Source of the DNA: Clostridia bacterium
GTDB lineage: Bacteria > Bacillota_A > Clostridia > Christensenellales > Aristaeellaceae
Length of the DNA stretch: 13,247 nucleotides
Reading direction: 5' to 3'
NCBI GenBank assembly: GCA_025997215.1
Contig: BNUH01000080.1
Coordinates: 1 to 13,247, forward strand
The notes under the pieces were generated by a model. The model did no database searches, was not told where the DNA came from, and saw nothing but the letters and a program-made list of their open reading frames with translations. How positions within the stretch are numbered: position 1 is the stretch's first letter; every line of letters begins with the position of its first letter. The position numbers and the translations under genes are program-made. This document shows positions 4,703-12,813 of this stretch, one piece after another.

Positions 4703-6802
4703 TTATTCGATTGGTACATTATATACCGATAACATAGGCAGACCGTTTGAGCCGCGCGGCGAGGCTAGCGGTGGCAAGCCGCGCCATAATGCGTGGAATT
4801 TCGCGCCGTTTGCAAAATTGCGTTCGGTAGTCAGAATCAGCCGTCTGTCGAGCAGTTCAGCGCGGACGCATGGCATGATGCCCGTCTCATCCTCAACGTC
4901 CATGCCGAATGCGACATTATCCATCGGCGTCGCGAAATTATCGCCTTCAAACTCTACGGCGAGTTGGTTTGGTGCGATCCTCACAACGCGCGAGACGTCC
5001 GGCGCGAGTGCGCCGGGCAGGTTGTAATGCGTGGCAAGTATAGCGCTCGCCATGCGTTCACCGATCGCTACATTTGAGGGTGACGCGTTGTGAATGCCGT
5101 CGTTGATGGGCAGATCCGTCGACGGTATCACGGATACAGCGGGGATTTGCTTTGCCGCCTGCCGCTGCGCTTCCCTAATGATGCCCCAATAACGGTCGCG
5201 GCTGGGATCGCCTACCCACCGATTTAGCTGCACGGTCGCTATGGGTACATCGCCCAGCGTGATTCGCCAGTATTCGACCATTTTCTTGAAGCGATCGAGG
5301 TATGCTGGAACGTGGATTTCGTCAGTATCCGAACACCCTTGATACCATATGACACCGCTGACAGGTCCGACCGCGTCCAGCCTGCGGATCATCGCGCGGT
5401 ATAGAATGCCGTCCTCCAACGGATGCCATGCGGACAACGGCGATCCGCCCAATGAGGCTTGCACCAGACCGACAGGCACATTCAGCCGATTCAACAGCAT
5501 TCGCCCAAACGCCAGCGCGGGTGAAGTGCCGCAAGGTAATTCCTTATTTTCTGGATATATTGTACCTACAGAATTATTCAACGGGTGTGACGCTACGCTC
5601 CAACGGCCATCGTTGCCGTACAGATGAATTCCCAGCGCCGGAGGATCATACGCAGCGTCGCGGCCATACCCGGCCATGTTGCTCTGTCCGGTTAGCAGGT
5701 ATAACTCGCCCACACCGATATGGCGTATCAGCTTGATGATGGGAGACCATTCGATATACCCCGCGCCTTTTTCGCGAAGAGCTTGACCGTTGTCAGTGCC
5801 GCCGTCAACCGCGCGCACCTCCAGGCGAAATAGCCCGCCTTCTGGGACGGTCAGATCGACATACCAATTCGTACCATCCTGCTCCGCTAAAACGTAGGGC
5901 CCGACCAGGTTGTCGTCCTCGCGAACCCATCGCGCGAAAACCACGCTATTATCGGGCGTATCAGAAGGTAACGTTCCCGCTAACGGCACTTGCGCCACAC
6001 CGCGTGAGTTTCGCGCAAATATCTGGTAATCGGCGGCGCATTTGAGAATGTTGGCTGGCTTGCGTTTATTCCATTGGTCGACTATCCATTGGGTAATGGG
6101 CGTCGGATCTTCCAGGCTGTGGGGATGATGGCCGCAGTCCGGTTTTTCGATCACCTTAATCGCGCCGGACGCATCTTCGTATATCTTGCGGAACGGCGCG
6201 CCATTTTCCGCGTATGGAACAGCATCGTCCGCTAAGCCCACCACCATGACAACGGGCACGCCAGTTTCAGCCAGCCCGCGAGCCTTGTCCAGTGGATTTC
6301 CTTGGAACGACGCGGCGGTTTCCTCCGTCAGACCGTACCAACGCAAGCATTCCGTCCACAAACTTGAATCGTTGGCGGCACTCGAACCTTTCACGCCAGG
6401 CCAGCTCCGAATGTCCAGCACGGGCGCATCCAGGTACAGCGCGAGAACCTTGTCCGCATGAACCGCCGCATAGTTAACCGCGTACAATCCTCCTCGGCTG
6501 AAGCCGAATATTACTGGTTTCGCCGAAAGGTTGTATTTATTTACAACCGTACGGTGGAATTCGCTCATCCATTCGACGGATTGCGGGCAGCCATACATAT
6601 CGCTTACGCGGTGATACGCCACGTGCCAGCCTTGATTCAACAATGCTTGATCTGCGCTGTCGAATGCGCCAAAGAATTCCGCGCGCCATACCCAGGGTCT
6701 GCCAATGGCAGCCTGTTTGGGGCATATGATGAATGATTCGCGGCCGTTTACGGTAAAGTCTACGCGCTTCCAGCTATTCCATGTATTGATCGTATGCGGC
6801 AT
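4703..6802 (-). CDS. Two-domain esterase: alpha/beta hydrolase plus SGNH acetylesterase
   Basis: The 699-residue protein fuses two hydrolases. Residues about 1-245 form an alpha/beta hydrolase: nucleophile elbow GFSRGG (Ser102), acid in GLADDAVP (Asp192 or 193), and histidine in DCGHHPHS (His225 or 226). Residues about 290-350 look like the small beta domain of sialate O-acetylesterase-type enzymes. Residues about 360-595 are the SGNH domain (SASA, PF03629): TGQSNMAGYG (Ser374), LGGSPLSAWH (451-460), WYQGCSDTD (487-494) and NDGIH with Asp568 and His571. Such enzymes remove acetyl groups from sugars. There is no signal peptide, so it acts inside the cell. It is the last operon gene, 13 bases after the alpha-xylosidase, with a weak GGTGA ribosome binding site. 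Acetylated xyloglucan or xylan oligosaccharides are the inferred substrates. Confidence 0.88.
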   Translation of the reverse strand: MPHTINTWNSWKRVDFTVNGRESFIICPKQAAIGRPWVWRAEFFGAFDSADQALLNQGWHVAYHRVSDMYGCPQSVEWMSEFHRTVVNKYNLSAKPVIFGFSRGGLYAVNYAAVHADKVLALYLDAPVLDIRSWPGVKGSSAANDSSLWTECLRWYGLTEETAASFQGNPLDKARGLAETGVPVVMVVGLADDAVPYAENGAPFRKIYEDASGAIKVIEKPDCGHHPHSLEDPTPITQWIVDQWNKRKPANILKCAADYQIFARNSRGVAQVPLAGTLPSDTPDNSVVFARWVREDDNLVGPYVLAEQDGTNWYVDLTVPEGGLFRLEVRAVDGGTDNGQALREKGAGYIEWSPIIKLIRHIGVGELYLLTGQSNMAGYGRDAAYDPPALGIHLYGNDGRWSVASHPLNNSVGTIYPENKELPCGTSPALAFGRMLLNRLNVPVGLVQASLGGSPLSAWHPLEDGILYRAMIRRLDAVGPVSGVIWYQGCSDTDEIHVPAYLDRFKKMVEYWRITLGDVPIATVQLNRWVGDPSRDRYWGIIREAQRQAAKQIPAVSVIPSTDLPINDGIHNASPSNVAIGERMASAILATHYNLPGALAPDVSRVVRIAPNQLAVEFEGDNFATPMDNVAFGMDVEDETGIMPCVRAELLDRRLILTTERNFANGAKFHALWRGLPPLASPRGSNGLPMLSVYNVPIE

Positions 6803-6815
6803 ACGTCACCATCCG

Positions 6816-8852
6816 TTATTTAAGCATATTCACATCTATCGCCGGGATTTGCGAACCCTCCCTCACGAACAATGGCAGACTGAAAAACGAGAAACTCTCG
6901 TTATACCATTTCCCGCCTGACTTCTTATCGCATGATAACAGATGCGTCCATTCGCCGTCCGGCAGATAGTACGACACATAGTTGTCCGCGCGGAACACGG
7001 GCGCGACAAGCAAGCTCTCCCCTAGCATGTACTGGCGGTCAAGCTCCGCACACGCCGGGTCGTCGGGGAATTCCATCACCATCGCGCGCATGACGGGCAC
7101 GCCTGTTTGGTGTGCTTCGACGGCTTTCGCGTACAGGTATGGCATCAACTGTTGCTTTAGTTTTGCGAAAAACCGCACCACATCCACGGCCTCCTCGCCG
7201 AACAGCCATGGCACGCGGTAGCTGCTTGATCCATGCAGCCGCGAGTGAGTGCTGAGCAGACCGAACGCCGCCCACCGCTTGTATACATCCGGCGACGCCA
7301 TGTCCTCGAACCCCGATATGTCGTGGCTCCAGAACGCGAACCCGCTCATCGACAGCGACAGTCCGGCTCGCAGCGATTCCGCCATAGATGGATAGTTGGA
7401 TGTGCTGTCGCCACCCCAATGCACGGGGTACTGCTGCCCGCCGATCGTAGCGCTGCGAGCGAACACGCAGGCTTCACCTTCGCCGCGCTCGCGTTCGAGC
7501 AGCTTGAACACCGCTTCGTTATACAGCGATGTATAATAATTATGCATTAATATGGGATCGCTCCCATCGAAATATACGCAGTCAGTCGGTATGCGCTCGC
7601 CAAAGTCCGTCTTGAAGCAATCCACGCCCATATCCATCAGCGCCTTGAGCTTGGATTGATACCATGCCACCGCATCCGGGTTAGTAAAATCCACCAAACC
7701 CATGCCCGGCTGCCACATATCCCACTGCCAAACGTCGCCATTCGCGCGCTTAAGCAGGAATCCACCGCGCTTCCCTTCGTCGAATAACGGCGATTTTTGC
7801 GCGATGTACGGATTGATCCAAACGCAAACCTTCAAGCCGCACTCGTGCATCCGCGTCAACATCCCGGCCGGATCGGGGAAATTCGCCTCGTCCCACAGGA
7901 AGCTGCACCACTCCCACTCCTTCATCCAGAAGCAATCGAAGTGGAAAACGCTAAGCGGAATCCCGCGTTCCGCCATGCCATCGACGAACGAGCGGATCGT
8001 TTCCTCATTATAATCAGTCGTGAACGACGTGGTCAGCCACAGCCCGAACGACCACTCTGGCGGCAGGGCAGGATTACCCGTCAGCCGTACGAACCGCGCG
8101 ACCGCATCCTTGACAGACGGCCCGCCGACGACCATAAACTCCAGCATCTCGCCCGGTAAACTGAACTGCGCGCTGGCCGCCGCTTCGCTGCACAGCTCGT
8201 AAGACGCACGCCCCGTGCTGTTGACGAACACGCCATACCCCTTGTTAGTTACATAAAACGGAATATTCTTATATGCTAACTCGGAGGCTGTGCCGCCGTC
8301 CTCGTTCCACATGTCCACGGTTTGGCCATTCTTCACAAATGGCGTGAAGCGTTCGCCCAGGCCGTACAACTTTTCAGCGACGTCAACATCCAGTTTAACT
8401 CGAATGTGCGGGCCGTTCGGCGTCGTTGCGTACGATAGATGACGATCGCCAAGACCGGTTAACTTTTCATTGTTATAATAGTAATCCAACCTGAAACGTT
8501 CTTTGTTAATTATCGCCTTCAGTTTCCCGGAGGCAACTGTGATGGATTGCTCGTCCTGCTCGACCGCGAGATGTGTTTCTTCATTATATAGATTAACGAC
8601 AGGCGCGTTTTGAATAACGCCTTGGAAATGCTCGATTTTCAGCGCCAATATATCCGGCACGGGTGAGGTGAATGTCAGCGTCAGTACGGGCCCGCCCAGC
8701 GTCATCCCGCGACGAACGATGCGCTGCGTCGGGCAATACAGCGTCACTTCATTTGGTTGTATGCGCTGTTGTACGCGTGTCTCGCGTACTTGCGCCGCGC
8801 TATGCAATGTTACGCCCGGTTTGGTTACCCAGAAACCATCGGTGAATTTCAT
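6816..8852 (-). CDS. yicI: GH31 alpha-xylosidase (YicI type), short C-terminus
   Basis: The 678-residue enzyme belongs to glycoside hydrolase family 31 and should release alpha-xylose from the non-reducing end of xyloglucan oligosaccharides such as isoprimeverose. The nucleophile in KTDFGE is Asp416 and the acid/base in WGGDST is Asp482, the same numbers as in E. coli YicI. The YicI substrate-site residues Phe277, Cys307, Phe308, Trp345 and Lys414 are also conserved. An N-terminal beta-sandwich (about 1-245) precedes the barrel (about 255-580). No signal peptide is present, so it is cytoplasmic. It ends just after SLPLFVREGSQIPA, about 95 residues short of YicI (772), lacking the distal C-terminal beta domain. 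The start ATG lies 9 bases after the permease stop; TAGGAGG contains both that stop and the ribosome binding site, so translation is coupled. Confidence 0.94.
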   Translation of the reverse strand: MKFTDGFWVTKPGVTLHSAAQVRETRVQQRIQPNEVTLYCPTQRIVRRGMTLGGPVLTLTFTSPVPDILALKIEHFQGVIQNAPVVNLYNEETHLAVEQDEQSITVASGKLKAIINKERFRLDYYYNNEKLTGLGDRHLSYATTPNGPHIRVKLDVDVAEKLYGLGERFTPFVKNGQTVDMWNEDGGTASELAYKNIPFYVTNKGYGVFVNSTGRASYELCSEAAASAQFSLPGEMLEFMVVGGPSVKDAVARFVRLTGNPALPPEWSFGLWLTTSFTTDYNEETIRSFVDGMAERGIPLSVFHFDCFWMKEWEWCSFLWDEANFPDPAGMLTRMHECGLKVCVWINPYIAQKSPLFDEGKRGGFLLKRANGDVWQWDMWQPGMGLVDFTNPDAVAWYQSKLKALMDMGVDCFKTDFGERIPTDCVYFDGSDPILMHNYYTSLYNEAVFKLLERERGEGEACVFARSATIGGQQYPVHWGGDSTSNYPSMAESLRAGLSLSMSGFAFWSHDISGFEDMASPDVYKRWAAFGLLSTHSRLHGSSSYRVPWLFGEEAVDVVRFFAKLKQQLMPYLYAKAVEAHQTGVPVMRAMVMEFPDDPACAELDRQYMLGESLLVAPVFRADNYVSYYLPDGEWTHLLSCDKKSGGKWYNESFSFFSLPLFVREGSQIPAIDVNMLK

Positions 8853-8861
8853 GTGTGCCTC

Positions 8862-9749
8862 CTATTCCTTAACCGCGCCTAACATTATACCAGTTATAAA
8901 ATATCGCTGCAAGAATGGATATATCATCAGCATCGGTACCATTGTGATGAATACTTTAGCCGCGTTCAGTCCACGGTTGGACAGTTGGGTCAAGCGAATC
9001 ATCTCCTCACGCGTGAGCTGCACGCCTTGGGGGATGTTTACAACCAGTTGCTTTATGTATGTCTGCAATGGATAGTGTACCTCGGTTGTGGAGAGTACCA
9101 ATCCCTGGAAAAATTCGTTCCAGTATCCTACCGAAACAAACAGCGTAACGGTCGCGAGCACGGGCATCGAGCACGGCACGACTATGCCCCACAAGATACG
9201 CCACGGCCCTGCGCCGTCGACCACCGCCGCCTCCTCTACATCGGCGGGCAGGTTTCGGAAAAAGTTCATAATAAGTATGACATTAAACATAGGCAAACTG
9301 CCGCACAGCACCAATCCCCATATGGAATCGACCATGCCGTACGCGCGCATCCGGATGTACCACGGGATCGTGCCGCCATTGAACACCATGCAGAATACGA
9401 TCAACCACATGAATGTGTTGCGCGCCCGGAACGTGTCGCGTTTGCGGGACAGCGCGTAGCCCAGCATGATGGAAACGGCCAGCGTGAACACGGAACCCAA
9501 TACGACACGTTGTACCGAGATAAAGAAACTGTTGTAGAATGTGCCGTCCTTCAGTATCTCGCGATAGCTGACGCCGTTAAACCCAATCGGCCACAGCGTG
9601 ACGCGCCCTGCAGCCGTGGCCTCTTTGGCCGACACGGATAGGCAGAACGTGTACCACAGCGGATATATGCAGCTGAACGCCAGCAGGCCCAGGACGATAT
9701 AGTTGACGACCGTGAACGCTTTCGCACCTCGGGTTTGGCTCTGAATCAT
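8862..9749 (-). CDS. Sugar ABC transporter permease, YtcP/LplC type
   Basis: The 295-residue inner-membrane protein has six predicted membrane segments: about 15-38, 75-100, 112-131, 141-164, 186-208 and 262-285. The EAA loop that contacts the ATPase is at about 172-191 (EEAAVVDGAGPWRILWGIVV). The C-terminus FITGIMLGAVKE is typical of the LplC/YtcP group of MalG-like permeases, which pair with LplB-like partners to import oligosaccharides. The ATG has a GAGG site nine to ten bases upstream. It follows the LplB-like gene by 21 bases and ends in TAG, overlapping the ribosome binding site of the alpha-xylosidase gene. No ATPase gene lies nearby; relatives use a shared MsmX-type ATPase encoded elsewhere. 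Confidence 0.94.
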   Translation of the reverse strand: MIQSQTRGAKAFTVVNYIVLGLLAFSCIYPLWYTFCLSVSAKEATAAGRVTLWPIGFNGVSYREILKDGTFYNSFFISVQRVVLGSVFTLAVSIMLGYALSRKRDTFRARNTFMWLIVFCMVFNGGTIPWYIRMRAYGMVDSIWGLVLCGSLPMFNVILIMNFFRNLPADVEEAAVVDGAGPWRILWGIVVPCSMPVLATVTLFVSVGYWNEFFQGLVLSTTEVHYPLQTYIKQLVVNIPQGVQLTREEMIRLTQLSNRGLNAAKVFITMVPMLMIYPFLQRYFITGIMLGAVKE

Positions 9750-9770
9750 GCTGATATACCTCGGTTCACA

Positions 9771-10706
9771 TTAAAATATTGTGTAATCGGCGAACCGATA
9801 CGCCAGCAGGTAGGACACCGAAATCAACAGGAACGATATCGCCGACTTAAACAACCCGGCTGTCGTCGCCAGCGAGTATTGCAGCTTGAATAGTCCTAAT
9901 CTATATACCCAAGTATCGATGATGTCGCCGGTTGAATACACCATCGGATTGTACATATTGAACACCTGATCGAATCCGGCGTTGAGCACATTACCTAAAG
10001 ACAATACCAACAACAGTACGATCGTATTGACCAGGCCGGGTAGCGTTACGTGCCAAACGGCGCGCCACTTCCCTGCGCCGTCGATGGCGGCGGCTTCGTA
10101 TAATGTTGGACTGATACCCGTCAGCGCAGCCAGGAAGATTACAGCGTTATAACCGAATTCCTTCCACACGTCCGTGCCCACCAGCAGACCGCGGAATAAT
10201 CCAGGATCGCCCATGAACACGGTCGGCGCGCGGCCGAACAATCCAAACACCCGGTTGACCACACCGTCATATCCAAATATATTCAGGATGATATTGGCCA
10301 GTATAACCCACGACAGAAAGTGGGGCATGTACACAACGGTTTGGACGATACGTTTAGCGCGCAGACCGCGCATCTCGTTGAGCATCAGCGCGAAGGCAAG
10401 CGGTACAAGCAGGTTTAGAACAATTTTCCAGGAGGCGATGATGAGCGTATTGATTATGACGCGACGGCTTTCGCGCATGGTAAACAGGTATTCGAAGTTC
10501 TCCCAGCCGATCCACGGCGAACGCAGCAGGCCTTTGGTGGGGATGAACTCTTGAAACGCCATGACGATGCCGAACATGGGCACTATGCTGAACATGATCA
10601 GCCATATCATGCCCGGCGCGGACATCAGGTAATAATGGATCTCTTCCTTTAAGAAGCGGCCGCGGTTGCGGTGAGGATTGACGCGTATTCGGTTTGCTGT
10701 AACCAC
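9771..10706 (-). CDS. Sugar ABC transporter permease, LplB/YteP type
   Basis: The 311-residue permease starts with a basic cytoplasmic tail, followed by the group's 'hYYLMSAPGMIWLIMFSIVPM' region (first membrane segment about 28-50). Further hydrophobic segments lie at about 83-108, 121-143, 176-198, 223-245 and 281-303. The EAA loop at about 203-222 reads YEAAAIDGAGKWRAVWHVTL. This is the MalF-like half of the importer, partner of the downstream YtcP-like protein. The start is GTG at 10706, supported by AGGAGG seven bases upstream; no better ATG fits. It is separated from the binding-protein gene by 88 bases holding a strong stem-loop, but shares its strand and function. Confidence 0.94.
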   Translation of the reverse strand: MVTANRIRVNPHRNRGRFLKEEIHYYLMSAPGMIWLIMFSIVPMFGIVMAFQEFIPTKGLLRSPWIGWENFEYLFTMRESRRVIINTLIIASWKIVLNLLVPLAFALMLNEMRGLRAKRIVQTVVYMPHFLSWVILANIILNIFGYDGVVNRVFGLFGRAPTVFMGDPGLFRGLLVGTDVWKEFGYNAVIFLAALTGISPTLYEAAAIDGAGKWRAVWHVTLPGLVNTIVLLLVLSLGNVLNAGFDQVFNMYNPMVYSTGDIIDTWVYRLGLFKLQYSLATTAGLFKSAISFLLISVSYLLAYRFADYTIF

Positions 10707-10740
10707 GGCGACGCCTCCTAAGCGAGTTTGTTGTGATGGA

Positions 10741-10782
10741 AAGCCGGCGCCAGACCGCGTTCTGTTTGACCTGGCGCCGCTT
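10741..10782 (-). promoter_or_regulatory. Stem-loop between binding-protein and permease genes
   Basis: CGGCGCCAG at 10745-10753 pairs perfectly with CTGGCGCCG at 10771-10779, and flanking AAG/CTT can extend the stem across one bulged base; the loop is 17 bases. On the transcribed strand it is followed by CTTTCC rather than a T run, so it is a poor intrinsic terminator. Stem-loops in this place are known in sugar-uptake operons to protect the upstream mRNA or partly stop transcription, giving more binding protein than permease. That role here is inference. Confidence 0.6.
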
Positions 10783-10794
10783 AGTTATTCTGAC

Positions 10795-12462
10795 TTATTT
10801 CAGAGTTGAAACCTCGTCGAGCAAAGCCTGGCCGCCTTCATCCAGCCACTGCTGAACGAACGCGTCGAACTCGTCGACAGGCTTCTTGCCAGTGATGATC
10901 ATCCGGATCGTCTCGTCCTCCAACGCCTCGAGGTTGGACCAGTAGCGCGTCATCTTATCGGTGTTCGAGTACGTGATCGAGTAAACCTCTTTGTCCGGTT
11001 TGCCCGTTGCGTAGGCTTCGTCGCCGATCAGCAGCGCGTAGATGCGATTGAAATTGGTGTTGGTGATGTCGAAATCCGAGATGTGCAGCTTATCCTGGCC
11101 CGTGTAGCTGACGACATCCTTAATGCACAGCGCATCGGCGTACATAAGAGGATACATCGAGCCGGGGATGTTGTAGTCCTCGGGCTGCGCCTCGCCTTTG
11201 AGAATCTTCCACAATTCGTTATACTCGTATTCGCACTCGTCGCCGGGTGCCATTACGTTGCGCAGCGGATACCAGGCGATCGCCTCGGTCGTTTGGTTTG
11301 TCAGCATCGCTTCGTCACGCTTGTAAATATTTGCCATACGGACGATCGCGATGGCGACATCCTCGGATACATTCTTGTTGACCAACGTATAGGTGTTGCC
11401 GACTTCCTTCATGTGGGTGTTCCACAGGCCGTCGTCGGTGTAGATAGGGTAGCCCTGCCAGTCGGCGTCCGGAGTATTCTTCCAAATGTCGGCGTAGCCG
11501 TAGCCCATAGCCCACCACGGTCCGAAGAAAATCCCGGCGGTGCCGTTATTGATCGGCTCGGCCATGTAATCGCGCGTGGCGAATTCAGGATCGATCAAGC
11601 CCTCGGCGTACCACTGTGCCAAATCCTCTAACGCCTGTTTGGTGTTGGGCGAGATGGTGCCGTATTCGACGGTACCGTCGTTATTCACCCAGTAGCCCGG
11701 ATACGCATCGAACGCCTGGAAAATCGGGTCGAACACGCCGGCGTTGTTGGCGCTGTTCAGGAAGTTGTGATAGACGCGGCCGTTCTTATCTGTTCCGAGG
11801 ATCGGGATCGTCGAACCGCCCGCGCCCAGGTTCGCTTCCTTGAATGCGCGCGCGACTTCGCCGACCTCGGCAACGGTCGTGGGCACCTTCAATCCTAGTT
11901 GATCCACCCAATCCTGGCGGATGAACATGACGATAACGCCGTCGGTTGCAACGGACGTGTTGGGCATGGACAGCAGCTTGCCATCAATCGAGGAGATCTG
12001 CACGGCGCGGCCGTTCGTGGATGCATGGGTATCCAGAATGGCTTGGCTGGCGTACGCATTGAACACGCCCGTCAGGTCGTAGAGCATATCCGCCTTCGCA
12101 GCGGCCAGGAAGTATGTGCGATCCGGTGCGACTACGCCGTCGGGCAGGCTGTTGCCCGCGATGGACAGCGCGAGCTTCTGGTTGAAATCTTGGCCCGACG
12201 CGGCAGTCCAATCGATAACCGTCTTGATGTTGAACTCGTCGAGCAGGTAGCGTGTGTACACGTTGTCACCGGCGGTATCGCTTCCTAACAGAGTCTTGTC
12301 GGTGGCGTCCACCGCCATACCGATATGGACCTCAACGGGCGATGCGAATTTTTCGAACGCGTAAGCGTCGCGGGTCGGCTCCGATTCAGCCGAACCGGAC
12401 ACGGCGGGGATCAGGCTGACCAGCATCATAACCGCCAGCAGGACAGGTAAGAATCTACGCAT
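10795..12462 (-). CDS. Extracellular sugar-binding protein, LplA-like
   Basis: The 555-residue protein is the capture component of the importer encoded downstream. Residues 1-25 (MRRFLPVLLAVMMLVSLIPA then VSGSA) are a classical signal peptide. The rest has the family pattern of large LplA-like binding proteins: VYTRYLLDEFNIKTVIDWTA, LPDGVVAPD, MLYDLTGVFNAYAS, LLSMPNTS, IRQDWVDQLGLKVPTTVAEV, a 'YWVNNDGTVEYGTISPNTKQ' block, WYAEGLIDPEFATRD and FGPWWAMGY. It lacks a lipobox cysteine; the two cysteines are deep in the mature part. In a single-membrane Gram-positive that is unusual and leaves its anchoring unexplained. The ATG is preceded by AAGGAGG, and a promoter lies at 12521-12549. It is the first gene of the five-gene operon. 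Confidence 0.93.
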   Translation of the reverse strand: MRRFLPVLLAVMMLVSLIPAVSGSAESEPTRDAYAFEKFASPVEVHIGMAVDATDKTLLGSDTAGDNVYTRYLLDEFNIKTVIDWTAASGQDFNQKLALSIAGNSLPDGVVAPDRTYFLAAAKADMLYDLTGVFNAYASQAILDTHASTNGRAVQISSIDGKLLSMPNTSVATDGVIVMFIRQDWVDQLGLKVPTTVAEVGEVARAFKEANLGAGGSTIPILGTDKNGRVYHNFLNSANNAGVFDPIFQAFDAYPGYWVNNDGTVEYGTISPNTKQALEDLAQWYAEGLIDPEFATRDYMAEPINNGTAGIFFGPWWAMGYGYADIWKNTPDADWQGYPIYTDDGLWNTHMKEVGNTYTLVNKNVSEDVAIAIVRMANIYKRDEAMLTNQTTEAIAWYPLRNVMAPGDECEYEYNELWKILKGEAQPEDYNIPGSMYPLMYADALCIKDVVSYTGQDKLHISDFDITNTNFNRIYALLIGDEAYATGKPDKEVYSITYSNTDKMTRYWSNLEALEDETIRMIITGKKPVDEFDAFVQQWLDEGGQALLDEVSTLK

Positions 12463-12520
12463 TTGGTTGCCTCCTTGTCATTGTCATAACTATCGCTATA
12501 TGTAGAACTTCGCTAGAATA

Positions 12521-12549
12521 AGTATACCATAGTGGCAGTGGATCGTAAA
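12521..12549 (-). promoter_or_regulatory. Promoter of the sugar operon
   Basis: On the minus strand TTTACG (12549-12544) and TATACT (12526-12521) are 17 bases apart, with the -10 about 58 bases before the ATG at 12462. The long AT-rich leader upstream (to about 12650) could hold regulator sites, but I found no convincing catabolite-repression (cre) palindrome. AAGGAGG (plus-strand 12471-12477) is the ribosome binding site. Confidence 0.55.
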
Positions 12550-12655
12550 GAGGTTTCCCTAATTCGGCAGGTATTCACAACCCAAAGCACCCAAAAAACT
12601 CAACAACGACAAGGAAATGCCACCGAATTTTCTTGTCAAATTTTTGAATATTTTA

Positions 12656-12707
12656 GTTGCGGATTATGCGAGACTGTGGCATAATAGTCCCATGTCTACT
12701 CAGGAGG
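12656..12707 (+). promoter_or_regulatory. Extended -10 promoter and ribosome binding site, plus strand
   Basis: TTGCGG (12656-12661) and CATAAT (12679-12684) are 17 bases apart, and the -10 is preceded by TGG, giving the extended form TGnCATAAT. AGGAGG at 12702-12707 sits seven bases before the ATG at 12715. It diverges from the sugar operon promoter and fires into the decayed DUF262 gene on the other strand. Confidence 0.5.
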
Positions 12708-12714
12708 CGAGCAT

Positions 12715-12813
12715 ATGCGGCTTCACAAGGGACTGTCTGCAATGCTTGGGCGATTAGCCTTTTTTCGCGCCGCGATAATTGCTCTTCGCCCCAATGATCC
12801 TCCTGAGCGATAA
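12715..12813 (+). pseudogene. Short reading frame, likely a 5' gene stub
   Basis: A well-initiated frame (AGGAGG, ATG) of 32 codons reads MRLHKGLSAMLGRLAFFRAA, then IIALRPNDPPER and TAA. After about 15 codons the sequence is the reverse complement of the DUF262 remnant, so the 3' half is probably accidental antisense. I do not recognise the first 15 residues. It could be a true small protein with a basic amphipathic start, but the position beside a decayed gene favours a truncated 5' end. Confidence 0.3.

Noticed and set aside
8985..9641. 218-codon open frame on the plus strand
   Set aside because: It is antisense to the YtcP-like permease, is rich in His, Arg and Gln as GC-rich shadow frames are, and shows no family motif.
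10741..10782. Intrinsic terminator after the binding-protein gene
   Set aside because: The stem is strong but no T run follows on the transcribed strand, and same-strand permease genes follow directly; treated as an intra-operon stem-loop.
11083..11631. 182-codon plus-strand frame
   Set aside because: Antisense to the sugar-binding protein gene with no start signal or recognisable motif.
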